64,000 bases of DNA from the NCBI RefSeq assembly GCF_000151315.2, contig NW_011887297.1, positions 186,001 to 250,000 of the forward strand, in the 5' to 3' direction. A program made the translations under genes and the position numbers. Below, in pieces: positions 43,132-55,591 of this stretch. A model generated the notes under the pieces. The model saw nothing but the letters and a program-made list of their open reading frames with translations, was not told the origin of the DNA and ran no database searches. Source of the stretch: Capsaspora owczarzaki ATCC 30864 (Eukaryota > Opisthokonta > Filasterea). Position 1 is the first letter of the stretch, and every line of letters starts with the position of its first letter.

Positions 43132-45043
43132 ATGTCGTCGTCGACATCAGCCAGCGCGTCCCAGTTTGCGTCGTCTGCAAGCGAGACAGCGAGCCGGTTT
43201 GCAGGCCTTGCGAGCAAGACGTTCTCGCGCGCCATGCAGTTCTCGCAGGAGAAGATGGGCAGCGCAGAGAAGACCGAGATGGACTTTCGCTTCCAGCACC
43301 TGAGCGAGCGCGCCGACAAGACCAAGCTCGCCACCGACCGTCTGATCAAGGCCGTCGAGGTCTATCTCGAACCCAGCACTGGTGAGCGCTTTGGTGGAAG
43401 CGTGTGTGTAGCGTGTGTGTGGCTGGCTGGCTGGCTGACTGAACGACGCGCGCGTTGCTCCAAACTGCGTTCGCGCGACTGATGACTGAACATCGAGGTC
43501 GAGGGTCGGTCGAGGGTCGGTCGAGGTCGAGGGTCGGTCGAGGGTTTGCTTTCTGCAGTCAAAACAAGCTGCATTTCATACAGCGTGTTGGCCTTGTGTT
43601 GGCTGGCTGCTCGTGGTCAGAGTGGGACTCGTTTTTGCTCAGATCTCTGTTTCTTTCCTTACGTCCTTCTTTTGATTTTTTTTTTCATATCCGGCGTCAT
43701 CTTAGAGCCAAACAACAAGAGCACAAAAGCAAGCCATGCGCTCTGCGTTGACGGAGTGAAGGTTTGGCAACGTAGATTCACACGTTCAAGCGGGAGAAGT
43801 GTTGGAATGGAGCGGTTTGAGAAGAATTTTTAGCATTTGCTCTCAGAAAATGGGATGACTTGTTCTCAGACTACTACTGACCGGACCGTTTGTGGATAAA
43901 ACTACAACCCAGGCGCTCGCATCCAAAACGTCGTCAAGAGCAAACTCAACCACCCTCGCACGCCCAAGGAAACTGTGCTCGAGAAGCTCGGCAGCACGAT
44001 GGTCGAGGCAGGCGAATCGCTCGGATCGGACGAGCAGTATGGCGGCGCTCTCATCCGCGCCGGCATTGTACAGCAGCACATTGGCGAGGCGTGGGCCGAG
44101 CTCGCTGCTGCCACCACCTCCAAGTTCCTCGATCCCAAGACACGCTTCATCAACGTTGATATTCGCGAGCTGACTGTGCGTTTTTACAAACTTTTTCTTG
44201 CTTTCTACGGTTTCTGTTGGTTGGAATGCTCAATCTCGTCTGTCTTGTTTCTGCAATTTACCAGCGTCTTCGCAACCAGCTCTCAAAGGTCCGCCTGGAT
44301 CTGGACGTCGCCAAGACCAAAGTCCGCAAGGCTCAGAACGGCCCTGCCGAGAAGCTCGCCGAGGCCGAGAACCAGCTCCGCAACACCCAATGGGAGTTTG
44401 ACGAGCAGTACAAGCAAGTCAAGGCTGCCTTGGAGACTGTCACAGAGGAGCATGTGAGTTTTGTCTTTGGGGTTGCTCGGGAACACGGTTTGCTCGATTG
44501 CTTTTCAAAGTGTACTGATTCTGCCGATTGATTGCCATTCCACAGGACCGTCAACTGATTCAGCTTGTCGAGTATGTCGAGGCTCAGAACGAGTACTTCC
44601 AAAATGCTGCCAAGCTGATGGGCGATCTGACCAACGATCTGCGCAGCATGTAAGTGATATGAGCGAGGGGGGGGGAGGTTCGGGCACTGGAGTAAAGGAA
44701 GAAAAACCGCCACTAAAATTCACCTCCCCTGTTTAGTCGCTCTGGCGCCCCTGCATCGTCCCTGGCGCCGTTCGCGCCCACTGCGACGGCCGCACCCGCC
44801 ACCAAGCCGGCGACGTCGCCCGTGCCCACCTCCGGTCTTGCACGTGGCCCCGCATCTGGACGAAAGGCGCGTGTCGTCTACGACCACGAAGCCAACAGCG
44901 ACTCGGAGCTTTCCGTGAGCGCGGATGATATTGTTACCGTTCTTGGCGAGCCCTTGAACGTCAACTCCATCACCATGTGCATGTGCGAGGCCCGCGGTGT
45001 GCGAGGGATGGTTCCGCACGCCTTCCTCGAGTACCTGCAGTAA
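43132..45043 (+). CDS. Endophilin-B-like BAR and SH3 domain protein
   Basis: Exons 43132-43381, 43913-44175, 44265-44453, 44546-44649 and 44737-45043 encode 370 residues. The N-terminus (SRFAGLASKTFSRAMQFSQE, then KMGSAEKTEMD) and the heptad-rich DFRFQHLSERADKTKLATD, KVRLDLDVAKTKVRKAQNGP and EYVEAQNEYFQNAAKLMGDL form a BAR domain like endophilin-B/SH3GLB. After an Ala/Pro linker comes an SH3 domain with ARVVYDHEANSDSELSVSAD and the ending GMVPHAFLEYLQ. It should bend membranes and recruit proline-rich partners; endophilin B acts on mitochondria, Golgi and autophagosomes, and this window also has an Atg14-like gene. The SH3 has MCMCEARG where the usual conserved WW(x)G sits, so the key Trp is replaced. 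Intron 1 is 531 bases. Confidence 0.88.
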
Positions 45044-45475
45044 AAAAAAAAAACCAAACACAAAAAAAACCAATAGAAAGCTCTGTGCGTCAGATTCCAT
45101 TTCGCGTGGTTGTTTTGGCGGATGCCTTATTCAAATGAAAGCAATTGCACTCAACAAAAGCATCTCAGTCACAACATTGCAGCACCTCCTCAGTCACAAA
45201 GCCCGCAACAGTTCACTCGTTTCCTCGACAGCAGCCCAATTCATCGCGTCCCAATTCATCTCATCATTTCAAAGTTTTGCGCATTTTAACAACACAATCC
45301 AGTCCCCCAAAAGTTCTCAGACTCTTCCTACTTTTAATCTGAGCTCTGAGCCGCTTTTTTCAAACAACCACACACTCAAATCACCTCAGCGCAACCCTTC
45401 CTGACAAACACACCTCCCGCGGCAATCGCGCGCTGCATCAATCCACCCACTGCCCCTCCCCCTTGCACACAGACA
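45044..45475. promoter_or_regulatory. Tandem intergenic region with presumed lipase promoter
   Basis: No conserved coding sequence. It holds the end of the BAR-SH3 transcript and the start of the lipase transcript. No TATA or other element could be assigned. Confidence 0.4.
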
Positions 45476-48400
45476 ATGCACGGCGACTCTGCGTCACCAC
45501 CAAACCAGTCGCCGACAGCGATGACAGCGAGCGGCGGGACAACTCCTTCGCCGTCCTCGACGCAGCAGCACTCGCAGCAGCAGCCACCGCAGCCACCGCA
45601 CCACAGCTGCTTGATCACGCCAGCCACGCCCGACACGAGCTACCCGCCGCTGATGCAGCGCGGCCCGCTGATGCGCGGGGTGTCTTTCCAGGACATGTCG
45701 CCCGACGGAAGCGTTCGCCTGCCCGACCCGACCGTCTTCCCCGTCGCGGCCGCCGTCTCGTCCGTCGTCAATGGGTTTGTCACACCCTCCGCCGCCGCCG
45801 CTGCTGCTGCCGCCGCGGCTGCCGCGCTGGTGGCTGCGGGCTCGACCAGCAACGGCCAGCACCGCAGCAGCCAGCACAACCAGCACAACCAGCACCCGCG
45901 GTTGTCGCTCCGCATGCCCGCCGAGCAGAGTCCGCAAGCGCACAAGCATCACCAGTCGCAGCCACAGACACCCCTGCGCGACGGGGCCGAGGCAGGCGCG
46001 GGCGTCCTCGCGTCGTCATCCAAGCCTCCCGCCGCCACTGCCACTGGAGGTGACGAGGACGAGCAGCGGGACATGCTGACGCCGCTTCCGACGCTCAAGA
46101 TGAACGTGTCGACCATCATGAGCTCGAATGGCTTCTTTGATGACGAGGGCAGCGAGTTTGACCCCGGCTTGGTCGATTTGGACGCCAGCGAGTCCCCTGC
46201 TCCAGCAGCAGCAGACAGCTCGTCGGCCGTTTCGCCGCTCCAGCAGCAACGTCCAGCATCAACAAGCACGCAAGCTGCCGCGTCGCCGTTTGAAAAGAGT
46301 CCGTCCAGCGCGCGGTCGCAGGTGCGAGCTCGAAACGCGGCACTGAAGGCTCGAGGACCCCTATTTTCAGACGTGAGCGTTGGCAGTGGAGCTGGAGCGG
46401 ACTTGGATGCGTCGTCGTTGCATCTCGACCTCGAGCAGGAGCTGGCCGCGAATGGCGCCGTCCCCGATTTCGACAAACAGCGCGCCTTCTTGCAAGCACT
46501 TGAGGCGACCGGCCTGCTTCCTCTGCATGCTGACGAAGACGACGACGTGGACGATGAGGGCGATGACGAAAACGAAGCATACGAGGACAACGAGGACGAC
46601 GCCGACGACGACGACGGCGACGGCGACAAAGCGCCATCCCGTTCGAGCACCCGCTCCTCCCCACGGTCCACGCCCATGGAGGATCTGACCGAGTTTGACA
46701 GCCACATGGCGGTCTTCGGGCTTGACCACATTGGCCATGGCGACGAAGAGTACGACGAAGCGACGTGGATTTCGGTGCTCGCTCGCGTGTTGCGTCGCTA
46801 CCACCCGGTTGCCATGTCTGACGCCGAGCAATCATCAAAGTCCACCATCAAGGCCATCCGCGCCATGCTGCGACAACAGCGAAGCAACAAGGGGCTCCAG
46901 GCCAGTGAGAATCCGGCGGCTGTGCTTTCGCAGCAGAACAACAGCAGGGTGGGGTCTATTGAAGGCGCCGGTCGCATTGTAGATACCCATCCTGCGGCCA
47001 ACTCTCCTGCCGCGCCGACTGGCTGGCTAGGGTATGCCAAATCGGTTGCCTCGCGGTCGGCGAGCACGCTGTCTTCTGCTGCCTCTGCCGTTGCTTCCAC
47101 CGTTGCGGCCGCCTATCCGAACTCGGCTGCCTTTGCAACGCGCGTGCTGCAATCGACGCAAGAGATTACGTCTGATGTCACGCGTTACTGGTGGAAGGTG
47201 AGTCATTTTCACACCCAGTTTTGTTTTAGTTCTGTTGGTCAATGTTTTCGTGCTCACTTTGCAAGCTGTTTCTTACTTTGACACCCACACAGCAAACAAT
47301 GCAATCCAAATTCATGCTCAAACGACACCTTCGCCAAGCCTTGGCAGCGTCCCAGTCGTACGAACAATTTGTCGCGATTGCACTCGAGCTCGATCGTGTC
47401 GAAGGCAACACTGCATGGAAGATGACACACGAATCGGCAGACTACGACTGCGATCTCATTTACAACCGCCTTGAAGATTTGCGGTCTGCCCGCAAGTCCA
47501 ACGACGTTGGTCGAATGATGTACCTGTTGCGCGCTGGTACCTAGTCATTCATGCTCTCTGCTGTGCCACTCTGGTCTCCTACAATTTCTGACCTCTCCTC
47601 TTTCTCGTCCGTGTACTTCTTCTCTTCAGGTTTGCTCCGAAATCTTGGCGGCATGGGCAACCACAAGCTCTTTGCTTACACGAATATTGGCACCAAAAAA
47701 CTGATCGAACAGTACATTGAAGAAGTCGTCTTCCAGCTCAATTACATCTGTGACATTGATGTGTCGGGCATTTCCCTCAAGGATAAGATCAGTGCGTTTT
47801 CGAGTTGCTGATGGGAGAGCTTTTTTTTTTTTTGCTAGAATACTATGAATGCGACCTGTTCACTGGTTTTTTTGATTGCTTGTCGACTCCAGTGTTTTTC
47901 AACGAGACGCGGCACTCGTACGGTCGATCTGCATTGCTTCTCAGCGGAGGCGGCGCTTTAGGTAGGTGGTCGAAATCCTCAGAGTGCACAAAACGCGCGT
48001 GTCTGACAATGCGTGCGCCTGCCTCTGCTGGCACGGGGGAAACAAACAGGAATGTATCATAGCGGCGTTTTGAAAGCTCTGTACGAGCTCCAACTGATGC
48101 CAAGAATAGTGTCGGGCTCGTCGGTGGGCTCCATCATGGCTTCCATCTTGTGCTGCTCGCCTGAAAGCCGCCTGTTGCATCTGCTGGATCCGGAAAATGT
48201 CAATGTTAATGCCTTTGATCCTCCCGGACAGCCTTGGCCGATGCTTCACAAGTTGATGCGTTTGGTTCAGAAGGGTGGGTTTTGCTTGCAGTGGTTTTTT
48301 TTTCGGTTGTTTCCGCCAATTTTGGGGGGTGCTGTTTCGCTGAGCTTACTGTTGCCATCACTGTTGCCTCCGTGTATTCGTACCTTGCTCCTTTGGGATG

Positions 48401-49655
48401 CATCAGGCTACCTTTGCGAGGTCTCCGTGCTGGAAAACTGCCTCAAGCAGAACATTGGCGATTGCACCTTCCAGGAAGCGTTCAATTTGACTGGTCGCGT
48501 GCTTAACATTACTGTCAATTCGACGCAAGAGTTTGAGGGTCCACGACTTCTGAACTATCTCACTGCTCCGAATGTGGTAAGGAGAGCGGCTATGCTGACT
48601 GGTTTTGTCTCTCTTTCATCTTTTTTTTGTTTTGGTGTGTGGTATTCACTCCCTTTTGTTCTCGATGGGTGTTTTATAGGTCGTGTACAGCGCCGCAACC
48701 GCATCGAGCGCCTTCAGCTTGTTGTTTGCGCCCGTCGAGCTCCTTGCCAAGGACGCCAACGGCAACATTGTCTCGTGGAATCCTCCAGGCTCGCAATGGA
48801 GCGATGGCTCGGTGCAAAGCGATTTGCCCATGGAGCGGCTGTCCGAGCTGTTCAACGTCAACCACTTTATTGTCAGTCAAATCAATCCGCACGTTGCTCC
48901 GTTCTTGCATGGAGGCAGTCGGCTTCGCAAAGTCTTCCCAAAGCTGCAGGACATGCTCGTATCTGAAGTTCGACACCGCATTCGTCAGGTAAGGTGGGCA
49001 CAGGGTGCAAAAGCGGATGGAGTTTTTTTGGAGTGTGTCTCATTATTGCCTTGGTGTTTGTTGTTGTTTCAACAATCCTAGATGTCGCTGCTCGGATTTG
49101 GCTCCAAGCTCATTTCAAACGTGCAGTCCGTGATGGAGCAACAGTACACGGGCGATATTACCATCGTGCCGCGCATTCGCTTCCAAGATTATCTGAACAT
49201 TGTCAATAATCCCACCCCCGAATATTTGATGCATTCTCAACAAGTTGGCCAGCTGACAACCTGGAAGCGTAAGCATTCGCTCTTTGTGTGCTGTTCTCTG
49301 GCTTTGGCAGTGTGCTGACTTGTTGCACTTGCACGATTCTTTGCCTCCAGACGTCTCCATCATTCGCAACCACTGCGATATCGAGTTTGCGCTGGATCGC
49401 ATCGTCACCCGTCTTCGAGAGCAAACCTTCACTGTCAACCAGCACAATGGAAATGGCGAGCGATTGAACGGGCTCGGTGGGTCTTCGAGCAACTTGGCCA
49501 ACATGGTCGATCAGTCGCTTCCCAGTCCCGGGTTTGCCATTACTCCCTCCGCCTTCGCCCAACCGGGTCGGCCCTTCAACAACGAGGCGGATGAGGAAGA
49601 CGCTTTGCAGCCGTCCAGCAAGCAAACCACCTTCTTTTTCCCGGCCCAACAATGA
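45476..49655 (+). CDS. Patatin-domain triacylglycerol lipase, SDP1/TGL3-5 type
   Basis: Nine exons (45476-47197, 47293-47536, 47630-47791, 47893-47961, 48050-48274, 48407-48576, 48680-48988, 49082-49268, 49351-49655) encode 1130 residues. The first about 540 residues are low-complexity, with acidic runs. The DUF3336-like helical region follows (TRYWWK|QTMQSKFMLKRHLR, GMGNHKLFAYTNIGTKKLIE). The patatin domain has ALLLSGGGALG (oxyanion loop), SGSSVGSIMASILCC with the catalytic Ser, and FNVNHFIVSQINPHVAPFLH, typical of yeast TGL3/4/5 and plant SDP1. The catalytic Asp is likely the D before GS in SQWSDGSVQSDLPM. These enzymes release fatty acids from lipid droplets. The long acidic N-terminus is not present in yeast TGL and is unexplained. 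Confidence 0.93.
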
Positions 49656-49797
49656 GATGGATGTTGCGCTGTTGACCTAGTGCTTATTTTTCGAATGTAT
49701 CATCAAACAAACTCTTCCTTGCTTTCTTCATTATTATCATACTCATACTCAGTCATACTACTCTGAGTCAGTCTTTTGTATTGCATTGCAAGCATCA

Positions 49798-51427
49798 ATG
49801 CCTGCAGGTCGGCCGCGGCTTCCAAGCACCAAAGCCAAAGCGGCAGTCACCGGCTACGCCGCGCTGACCGACAGCCTGCGCATCACCGGAGCGCCACAAA
49901 ACCCACGGCGACCACTGCCGTCTATTTCTACCAGCACAGGAGGAGCAGGAGCGGCGGCAGGAGCGTCGGCGACACCCAAAGGCAAAGGCAAAGGCAAAGG
50001 CAAAGGCAAAGGCAAAGGCAAAGGGAAAGGCAAAGCCCGCCAACGAGATCAGAACGCGACGAGCGACTCCAGCCAAAGCAGCGACAGTGCCAGCGACAAT
50101 GATGAGGACAGGGAACATGGTGCTGCGGCTGCGGCTCACATGGACAGCCAAGCCACAGACGCAGGAACGCACTCGCCGTCCTCGTCATCGCGGCACATGG
50201 CCAAGTCCGGATCATCACCGTCAACACCCACTCTCAAGAACAAGGCGCGGATTGCTCGCTTGCTCGAGGCCGCTGCGATCGTATCTCCAGCAGAGTAAGA
50301 GCCACAGTCGGACATTGGAGGAGAAGGGTGTGACATCGAATTGGCTGAGAACTTGACTAAATTTGGCAATCAATCAATCAACTCAAAACAAACAACAACA
50401 ACAACAACAACAACAACAAAATCAGGAACAACCGATTTGTCGATCTCGACCAAGTGAGCGCGTCGCAAACAGCTTCACAACGGCGAACGACCGCTTCGCA
50501 GCGCATGTTGGATCGCACGTTGGCAAGCCGAGCTGCTGCTGCTGCTGCTGCAGACAATGACGCCGACACTGATGGAGGTGACGAGGAACAAAGAGAAACA
50601 CAAGATGACGACCAAGACGCGTATTCTGAGACGGACGAATCAGAATCAGAGTTTGAATGGAGCCAGCTGGACGCAGATATGCCACCCGCGAATGAAGCGA
50701 CCGACCAAGACAACCCTGCCCTGCTCCGTCCGCTTCGAAAAACGTGGCCCAATGTTCTTGATTTTCAGTCGCCGGAATGCGATGAAACGCTGCGCGCAGA
50801 ACTCGTTGCCTTGGCGCACCATTGTTGGCGCCATCGACCAGCCGAGCTTCGACGCTCTAGCAAGTGCGTGGCAATCAACTGGCTTGCGATGATGAGATAA
50901 GAAACTGATCGAACTGTCGTCCTTTTTCTTTTTGGTTTTCAAGCAGGTTTTCCAGCAACGCCGCCACCGCAGGCGAGGCTTCTACTCTGCTCGGTAGTAT
51001 CGGCGAAAACGACATGCCAGACCTCCTGTGCAATCTGGTGGTCGAACGCACCATTGTCTTTCTCGACTCGTTGATTCGCGAGGTGCGAAATTTCGGCAAG
51101 TTTAAACACCGCCAGACTGACAAGCGACGCGGTGCCGATGCCGTCTCTGTCTTTTCCGCCGCTAGTTTGTGCACTCTTGATGCCGAGTACGTACCTCGGA
51201 GCATGTGCTCTTGTGGCTTTTTTTTTCGTAATTTCTCACCATCTGCCCTTCTCCGGTTGTTGAGCAGAGCCCTCCGACGAGCGCGGGGACGACTTACTAG
51301 CAGTGGTTTGGTCACAACCGAGCAGCTGACCCGTCGCAAGAAAGAGTATCGCTGGCGCCGACGAAAGCGTGCCAGGCGGGATGAAGAGAATGGAAGCACG
51401 AGCGAGGCATCGTCCTCGTCCTCTTGA
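49798..51427 (+). CDS. Uncharacterised protein with Lys-Gly repeat and acidic region
   Basis: Four exons (49798-50294, 50426-50863, 50947-51186, 51268-51427) join in phase to 444 residues. The N-terminal part has a Lys-Gly dipeptide run (DNA GGCAAA repeat, 49978-50034), then Ser/Asp-rich sequence, a short Ala run (50533-50551), and an acidic stretch (SETDESESEFEWSQLD). The more ordered part reads RPLRKTWPNVLDFQSPECDE, LVALAHHCWRHRPAELRRSS and LCNLVVERTIVFLDSLIREV, and the end is very basic (RRKKEYRWRRRKRARR). I recognise no family. Composition suggests a nuclear protein of chromatin or ribosome biogenesis. An AAC microsatellite (50390-50419) abuts the acceptor of intron 1. Confidence 0.65.
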
Positions 51428-51520
51428 TGCTTGCTTGTTTCTCGTGTAGATTTTGACGTTGCTTTTGGTTAAGAAATCGCTTTTATTACTATCTCGTTGG
51501 TCGACCAATCTCTCGACGCA

Positions 51521-53624
51521 TCATGTCCTGGCAACAACACGCGCGTTTTGCTTGCCGCCATGGGTGCGCAGTAATGCAATGACTGCCGGGTGGTTTTCGC
51601 GAATGGCATCGTCCAAAGGCGTCCCGCCCCATCGATCGAGCACATTAATGTCAATAACTTCACAGCTCAGTAGAAACTCGACAACCTTAAGATGGCCCTC
51701 GCTGGCGGCAAGATGGATGGCAGTGCGCCCGTCGTAGTCTCCCTCGTTCAAGTTGACGCCACTCAAAAACAAGCGACGAACGCTGGACAGGTCGCCCGTG
51801 CTCGCGGCGAACAACAGCGTCACGAGCTCATCATCCCGTGCCTTTTCGCGCTTGTTTCGAGGATCGCGCTTGCCCACTAATCGACGAACGAGAGGAGAGA
51901 GTGAGCGACACAGGCCAAAAACAGCTCAATTCGACCTCTGAAACTCACGAGAAGACACGTGAACCAAGTTGTCGTAGTTGTGGAAATTGTACTTGGCAAT
52001 CAGCCGCTGGCAAAACTCAATCCCTCGAACCGAGTTGCCGAATCGGTCTAGTGGCGGTGACCAGATTGCAATACCCTGTGTGCAACGACGCGTGTGGTTA
52101 GGCGATGAAATGTTTTCTTTTTTCTTTGTTTTTTCTTTTGTTTTTCTCTACCATGGCATTCGGCACCACGACCATCATCGCGCCAGAGACACCGGACTTG
52201 GCAGGAAGACCGATCTGTCAGTCAAAGCAGAGCCTAGTCAGCAGTAATTCACGTCACTCAACCGCTCGGTGGAAAACTCGGCTTACCTGGAACGCAAACT
52301 CGCCAGAATAATCGTACATCCCGCACGAGTACATGACGGAAAGCGCATTCTTCACCGCATCGGATGAAACAACCGATTCGCCCGTGATTGGGCAGTTGCC
52401 GCCGTTCGCCAAGGTGCCTGCTAGAATGCTGAGCGAATCGGCCGTCATTTCGACGCTGCACAGCTGAAAGTAAAACTCGAGTGTCTCCATCAGATTCGTG
52501 CCTGTTGGGAAGGCACCCTTTTCTTTCATGTAGTGGCCAAGGGCAAAGTTGCGGTCGGCAGTTTGTCGTTCAGACAGGTAGGTCGAGTTGCTAAAGCCGA
52601 CACGCTTTCCGCCAGCCATCTTGCGGTACATTTTGATGACGTGGTCGAAGCGATCTGACAGCTCGATGAGCGGGTGCAGCAACGAGCAAATCATGATGGC
52701 GCCGGCATTAATAAGTGGGTTGTGTGGTCGGCCAGCTTCGTTGAGCGTGAGCGAGTTGAATCCGCGGCCGGATGGCTCGCGGCCTACGTGTTCGTGCACG
52801 CGCTCTTCGCCATGCTCCTCCAGCGCCAGAATATAGTTGATGGGCATGCAGGTGGACTGCAGGCAAAACTCTGTGCTCGACTCGCCCATGGAAAACCGCT
52901 GGCCGTCGACGGTGCAAACGGACACGGCAAACTGGTTTGGCGAGACGCGGCTGAGTTGCGGAATGTAGTCTGCGACCGTGCCGCTCTTATTTGCCCGGAC
53001 CTTGTCAAACATGCCTCGTAGCTCGACGCAGAACTGCTGGAACTCTGGGATGACGAGGTCCCCTTGAAACGCTCGGTCAATGAGCAGAATGTTTGGCGCA
53101 ATGCAGCGCTTGAACGTGGCCAGGTCCATCATTTCCGGCACCGACTGCATCAGCAGCATCGACTCCTTCAGTCTCGGATCGTCCGGCAGCAGCCCAGTCG
53201 ACACGAGCGCCCGTAGAAAGTCCGTCTTTGAGATGTGGTGCGCGTCATTCTGCGCGAGCGATTGGAAGATGTCTTCCTGGCAGCCTATGGGTGAACAGAT
53301 GGCCATTTTGCCCGCGAGTCGGGGGGGGGGGGTGAGTTCAACTATAGACAGCTCGACTAGTTTTGATTATGGTTGAGCCCTCGTTTGACCCTGTGGGACT
53401 GGCTTGCATGCAGCCAGAGGCTGGAGGACGGAGTTGTTCGAAATCAGCTCGCATTTACCGAAGGACGCTTCGAGGCGGCTGCTGGCCTCCATGCGCGATA
53501 TCAAGCTGGCCGAGCGTGCAAAGGACAGGCTGTTGATGCCGGAAGCAGCAGCAGCAGCAGCAGCGGCGGCGGCGGCGGCGGGCGACGCAGTGGCTGCTTG
53601 GGAAGCGGGAGGATTTGCCGCCAT
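51521..53624 (-). CDS. GLS: Glutaminase with ankyrin repeats (animal GLS type)
   Basis: Exons 53459-53624, 52287-53284, 52152-52214, 51949-52075 and 51521-51876 give 569 residues. The N-terminus MAANPPASQAATASP is followed by a poly-Ala run, possibly a mitochondrial leader. Then come EF-hand-like helices (CQEDIFQSLAQNDAHHISKT) and the serine-dependent glutaminase domain with TVDGQRFSMGESSTEFCLQS (Ser of the SxxK motif in the animal form SCKP is here STCMP), GREPSGRGFNSLTLNEAG, RPHNPLINAGAIMICSLL and GLPAKSGVSGAMMVVVP. The C-terminus has two ankyrin repeats (GDYDGRTAIHLAASEGH, DRWGGTPLDDAI). It hydrolyses glutamine to glutamate and ammonia. The usual catalytic QSxxKP is read here as QSTCMP, i.e. 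Met replaces the Lys, which deserves checking. Confidence 0.92.
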
Positions 53625-54005
53625 GCCAACGCGCACAGAGAAACTGAGAAATTGGCAGGTAATAGACTGAAGTCAAATGAATGATGATGATTATGATGAT
53701 GATGATTGATGGTTGGATTTAAATTTGGATTGGAAAGTAATGCGAAAATCCAGAACCCAATGTAATTGCTGGAGTTGATCATGTTTTTGAACAGACAAAC
53801 AGAAACAAAGCCTTTCGTTCATCTCGCTTGTCTCGAGTGGTGTTGAGTGCTGTGTGTCCAAAAGACGGCATATCGACGGTCAACGTCATCGCCGATCGGC
53901 TTGGATAAATGCCATCGTCAGCATGCCTGAGGATTTGAAACAGTTGCGTTCAGCTTTTAAAGCACTTCCAACATACCTCCGAGCCAAAATCAATCAGAAC
54001 CCTTG
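53625..54005. other. Intergenic stretch between two minus-strand genes
   Basis: No gene was recognised. It includes an ATGATG microsatellite (about 53680-53710) and must contain the glutaminase promoter and the 3' UTR of the MOSPD-like gene. Confidence 0.45.
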
Positions 54006-55591
54006 TCATGCCTCACCTAACAAAAATGCCGCCGCGTAGTGATACTGCTGAGCGAAGGTAAAAAGGAAGAGCGACGTTTCGCTGTTCAAGCCAAAGTTGG
54101 CGCCAACGGGAGAGCCCAGCACAAAGAGTGCGAGTGCAAACAAGATGGCCTGGATGACGTGACTCGTAAAGATGTTTGAGAAATTCCTCCGTGATAGGTC
54201 TGCGCAACGAAAACAAAAGAACGAGTGGTGACAACAAACGAAAAACCAAACATTGAAAGTCAGCAGCACAACCTCTTGCCCTTCACTCCATTCACTGCTG
54301 TCGAACGAAGGAAATCGTACCACCAGTAGACTTGGTGTCCATTAATTCGACGCCATTGCCCTGTGTAAACAAAAAACGAGAATCAGTGTGAAATAAACAA
54401 ATTAGCAGATTCCACCAATCAGCAGATTCTGCCACTCACCTTGCCGTTTGCTGCAACAGGCTCAACAGGCATGATTGTGGAATTGAAGACGTGTTTGCCA
54501 ACAACCACGCCTTGAGTGGCACTACTCAAGTTCACCTTGAATCGATCGGCCTGTGAATCGGCGAGCGACATGCCTTGCGGGTCTGCCAGCCGAATGATAC
54601 TATGAGGATTGCATCGTGTGAGTTAGTCGTGGATTGTAGACTGTGTCCAATGCGAGGAATGTCACTTCCACGCATGAGGTGGATCGAAATACAGGGTTTT
54701 GGGATTTCGGAGGGGGGAAAACTGACACGTCAATCCGTGAGTCTGGTCGGAGTAGGCCCGAGCTAGGCCGTACGACATAGCTTTTCGGTGCAGTTGCTTG
54801 AATTGAAAACTGGAGCGGAATGCTGTACGGATTGTAAATGGTCAAGATTTGCTTGTGCGATGTCTGGAGCGGGGAAAAACAACGAGGGCAAAGATGCAAA
54901 GTCGGTTTGTTTTTGTCAGTATTCATCGTCGTCATCGTCAAAGCATCAAAGCTTCAAATTATCAGCATTGCAGGTTTAACTGTGGCATCGCAACAAAGAC
55001 CACAGATTGGCCATTTTTGGAAATGGAAAGCTCAGTGGCGACAAGCTGTATGAATTCTCAGCATCCATACCCGCGCGGTATCACATCCGACCATGCTAGT
55101 ATACGCACCCACACACACACACACATGGATACAGTTTGGCAATGTATCGTTCTCAACTCAATTGCCACGATCGCCTCCGCGGGACGTAGCAGGCTGTCTT
55201 TGTTTTTTCGCGCCCAAAACAGCCTCCGACTTCCCAACCCCCATTGCACCAATCCTGCAGTCCCCACAGACAGTCAAGCACAATGACTCGACAGGTCCAT
55301 TGATTCGCTGCTCGGCTCAACAAAGGGAAAGTAAGTGAGTGAGAGAGAGAGAGAGACGAGCGAGGGGGGGACGACTGGTTGTCCGGTCATCGGTTTTCCA
55401 CTCACTGGGTTGTTGAGGTAGAAGACGAGCTGCGCAGGGTGGATGAGGACGGGCAGCATTTGGTCTGAGATGGCTGGCTGTGATGCTCCTGCTGCGGCTG
55501 CTGCTGCGGCTGCTGCTGCTCCGACATTGGACGACGACGACGACGACGACGACGACGGCAGCGGTGCAGAACCAAACGATCGAACAGACAT
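54006..55591 (-). CDS. MOSPD1/3-like MSP-domain membrane protein
   Basis: Five exons (55406-55591, 54727-54863, 54440-54599, 54321-54360, 54006-54199) give 238 residues. After a Ser run and poly-Ala run the MSP domain starts QMLPVLIHPAQLVFYLNNP and continues TSHKQILTIYNPYSIPLQFS then YVVRPSSGLLRPDSRIDV, matching MOSPD1/MOSPD3 (LTLYNPYEFALKFKV) more closely than VAP. A Ser/Thr-rich linker follows, then a hydrophobic segment (HVIQAILFALALFVLG) and a second (TSLFLFTFAQQYHYAAAFLL). MOSPD1 and MOSPD3 sit in the ER and bind FFNT motifs at contact sites. The C-terminal pair of hydrophobic segments agrees with the two membrane helices in these proteins. The K/R surface of classic VAP that binds FFAT is not evident. 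Confidence 0.8.

Noticed and set aside
45460-46840. Overlapping frames on both strands in the lipase N-terminus
   Set aside because: They follow from low-complexity GC-rich sequence; only the plus frame continues in phase into the conserved lipase exons.
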